Shown here one piece after another: positions 62,302 through 64,000 of a stretch of DNA of 64,000 nucleotides. The number at the start of each line of letters is the position of its first letter. Position 1 is the stretch's first letter. The stretch comes from COE1 sp910588595 (GTDB lineage Bacteria; Bacillota; Clostridia; Lachnospirales; Lachnospiraceae): positions 1 to 64,000 of the forward strand of contig CARDBT010000004.1 in the NCBI GenBank assembly GCA_948957135.1, given 5' to 3'. The notes under the pieces were generated by a model. That model worked only from the letters and a program-made list of their open reading frames with translations, made no database searches and was not told where the DNA came from. Made by a program: the position numbers and the translations under genes.

Positions 62302-62499
62302 ATGCCAAAAATGAAAACCAGCAAAGCAGCTGCAAAGCGCTTTAAAGTGACAGGAACGGGTAAGTTAAAGAGAGCAAAAGCTTATAAGAGCCATATCTTG
62401 ACAAAGAAGACCACAAAGAGAAAGAGAAATCTCAGAAAGGCTGCGATCACAGACAAGACGAATGTTAAGAATATGAAGAAGATTTTGCCGTACTTATAA
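62302..62499 (+). CDS. rpmI: 50S ribosomal protein L35
   Basis: A 65-residue, very basic ribosomal protein with the family start MPKMKTSKAAAKRFKVTGTG and KRKRNLRKA later on. AGGAGG precedes the ATG. It lies between infC and rplT in the conserved operon. Confidence 0.97.
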   Translation: MPKMKTSKAAAKRFKVTGTGKLKRAKAYKSHILTKKTTKRKRNLRKAAITDKTNVKNMKKILPYL

Positions 62500-62571
62500 G
62501 CTGTAGGACGGTAGGGGCTGCAATTCTTTTATGGGATTCCCAAGGTGATTATTTGTTAGGAGGATAAGAAA

Positions 62572-62925
62572 ATGGCAAGAATTAAAGGCGGTTTAAACGC
62601 AAAGAAGAAACATAACAGAACATTGAAGCTTGCAAAAGGTTACAGGGGAGCAAGATCAAAGCAGTACAGAGTGGCAAAACAGTCCGTTATGAGAGCACTG
62701 GCTTCCTCATATGCTGGCAGAAAAGAGAGAAAGCGTCAGTTCAGACAGCTCTGGATCGCGCGTATCAATGCTGCTGCCAGAATGAACGGTTTATCATATA
62801 GCAAGATGATGCATGGATTGAAGGTTGCCGGAATCGATATCAACAGGAAGATGCTCGCAGAGATGGCAGTCAATGATGCAGAAGGATTTAAGACGCTTGC
62901 AGAGCTTGCAAAGAAGAGTGCATGA
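62572..62925 (+). CDS. rplT: 50S ribosomal protein L20
   Basis: A 117-residue basic RNA-binding protein with MARIKGGLNAKKKHNR and a later RKRQFRQLWIARINAA. It acts in early 50S assembly and is the known repressor of this operon in Firmicutes. AGGAGG precedes the ATG. A terminator hairpin follows. Confidence 0.97.
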   Translation: MARIKGGLNAKKKHNRTLKLAKGYRGARSKQYRVAKQSVMRALASSYAGRKERKRQFRQLWIARINAAARMNGLSYSKMMHGLKVAGIDINRKMLAEMAVNDAEGFKTLAELAKKSA

Positions 62926-62953
62926 TTGGTTAAATACATGATACCATAAGGAG

Positions 62954-62995
62954 GGATATCATCATGGAAAAATATTTCATGATGGTATCCTTTCC
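62954..62995 (+). terminator. terminator after rplT
   Basis: GGATATCATCATG (62954-62966) pairs with CATGATGGTATCC (62978-62990) with one G-T pair, followed by TTTCCTT. Confidence 0.7.
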
Positions 62996-63051
62996 TTATT
63001 TCAGATTTAAGGCGTTTAAGGGCAGTGTGTAAACAGTGGGGGAGGTATGAT

Positions 63052-64000
63052 ATGATTTATGAAATGATCGTAACGATATTTAGGCAAATGTCTGTATTGA
63101 TGATCTTGGCACTTCCGATTATACTGATCGCTGCAGATATTATATTTGCGGTGAAAAAGAAAAAGTATCTCGTGTTTGAACTGGCTGCGTTCAGTGTAGG
63201 CGGGTGTTACATGATACTTGCATATGGGATGTGGGATCTGCCATCATATGATAAGCCGATCAATATATATGGAACGGAATCAGCACATGCACCGCTAAAT
63301 CTGGAGTACAGTGCAGCAGTGTTGTTGTTTGCGCTGCTGGGTCTGGCAAGTTATATGGCGCTAAAGTTCCGCAAAAAGAAGTTTCCGCCGTTGGCGGAGG
63401 TCATTTTACTCGGTGGAATGTATGTGGGAATGCTGCTCTGTGTTGTGTTTTTGTACCAGCTGGTCATGGGTGTCCACCCACAACCGTCTGACATGAGTGC
63501 ACTTGCCGGGGTGATGGATGAGGAGTTCCTGAAAGATTGGAAAGTGTCCCTGAATGAGTTGGATTACTTCATTATACTGTGTCTGTGTGTTGTGCCTGTA
63601 CTGTTTCTGGTTCATTGTATCTGTCTGATGATCACAATGCTGAGGGAGCAGGCGCAGGAGCAGAGCGTCAGAAACTACGACAAGCCGCTGATAGACCACA
63701 TAAACAAGATATTTGTAACCTGTATGGGAAAGTATCTGCTGGCAGTTTTTGCCATGCTGCCGCTGCTGGCGGTGCTCTCTGTGGTTTTGATATTGTTTGG
63801 GCAGCAGCCTGACAGTATTATACTTGCATTTACAGAGACAAGCGACTGGATCCTGTCAAAGGAGATCTCGCCTCCGCCGGTCGCATACGATATGCACTAT
63901 CTGTGTACCGTGTCGCTGCGCGGGCACAGAAAACTGGTGAAGCCGCTGCGCTACGGGATGCGGCGAAACGAAAAGATTGTTGTAAACCGCCAGCTTTGTG
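63052..64000 (+). CDS. multi-pass membrane protein, cut by the window end
   Basis: At least 316 residues are visible and the frame is still open at the window edge. Hydrophobic segments near residues 13-33, 43-60, 83-103, 114-137, 170-195 and 228-252 suggest six membrane helices. After them comes a soluble part with SDWILSKEISPPP, TVSLRGHRKLVKPLRYG and NEKIVVNRQLC. This resembles a family of uncharacterised membrane proteins (DUF6688-like), but the assignment is from memory and weak. GGGGGAGG at 63038-63045 supports the ATG. Confidence 0.75.
   Translation, partial: MIYEMIVTIFRQMSVLMILALPIILIAADIIFAVKKKKYLVFELAAFSVGGCYMILAYGMWDLPSYDKPINIYGTESAHAPLNLEYSAAVLLFALLGLASYMALKFRKKKFPPLAEVILLGGMYVGMLLCVVFLYQLVMGVHPQPSDMSALAGVMDEEFLKDWKVSLNELDYFIILCLCVVPVLFLVHCICLMITMLREQAQEQSVRNYDKPLIDHINKIFVTCMGKYLLAVFAMLPLLAVLSVVLILFGQQPDSIILAFTETSDWILSKEISPPPVAYDMHYLCTVSLRGHRKLVKPLRYGMRRNEKIVVNRQLC

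Noticed and set aside
1..64000. CRISPR arrays, tRNA or rRNA genes, transposases
   Set aside because: No direct-repeat array, cloverleaf or rRNA segment and no DDE or serine/tyrosine recombinase gene was recognised.

Overview
The window looks like a chromosomal segment of a Gram-positive anaerobe of the class Clostridia, most likely a Lachnospiraceae gut commensal. This is inferred from gene content: large single-chain PurL, L-box-controlled dapA, a PcrA/RlmD/TypA/IF3-L35-L20 housekeeping set, several plant and host glycan hydrolases, DUF1836 and DUF6273 proteins, strong AGGAGG ribosome-binding sites, and moderate GC. No rRNA, tRNA, CRISPR array, prophage or insertion-sequence transposase was seen.

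Region 1 (about 1-13,370) is the unusual part. Twelve genes lie on the plus strand with very short gaps or overlaps, closed by one bidirectional terminator. They encode a dynamin-like GTPase, a coiled-coil-like partner, a large HerA/DUF87-type ATPase, a papain/C39-like cysteine protease, an unknown protein, two small membrane proteins, a protein kinase with a zinc ribbon, a TerY-like vWA protein, a PP2C phosphatase with a coiled-coil tail, a zinc-ribbon protein and a zinc-ribbon/RCC1-repeat protein. Kinase, vWA and PP2C together are the known TerY-P phosphorylation triad. Its coupling to a membrane GTPase, a HerA-type motor and a cysteine protease makes a candidate phospho-regulated conflict or membrane/DNA-processing system, which I cannot match to a named system.

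Region 2 (13,370-25,280) is mostly core metabolism and envelope: a SpoIID-like/peptidoglycan-binding protein, TypA, an SSB-like protein and a CobA/BtuR-like protein with an altered P-loop. Next comes a lysine-riboswitch-controlled dapA-dapB operon that also carries a eukaryote-type HisA. It is followed by cold-shock protein, YerC/TrpR-like regulator, DUF1836 protein, L,D-transpeptidase and a solitary NMT1-like lipoprotein.

Region 3 (25,280-47,550) carries pcrA, a small acidic membrane protein, rlmD behind a strongly folded leader that ends in a terminator, a 3' remnant of a sugar O-acetyltransferase, a GH27 enzyme with an inserted carbohydrate-binding-like domain, a rhodanese, a DUF6273 protein, a LytTR/GHKL two-component pair and a SUKH protein. 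It continues with a PurF-like enzyme lacking its glutaminase nucleophile, a chemoreceptor overlapping a sugar-binding lipoprotein gene, purL and a second chemoreceptor.

Region 4 (47,550-64,000) has GH95 and GH31 glycosidases, YitT, an M3 peptidase, a beta-CASP hydrolase, dihydrofolate reductase, a branched-chain aminotransferase, a frameshifted HTH-PyrE fusion, a Y-family polymerase with its small partner, the infC-rpmI-rplT operon (AUU start, structured leader), and a membrane protein cut by the window edge. Three palindromic elements of about 166-180 bp (33,777; 36,045; 52,573) sit between genes and appear to belong to one MITE-like family.
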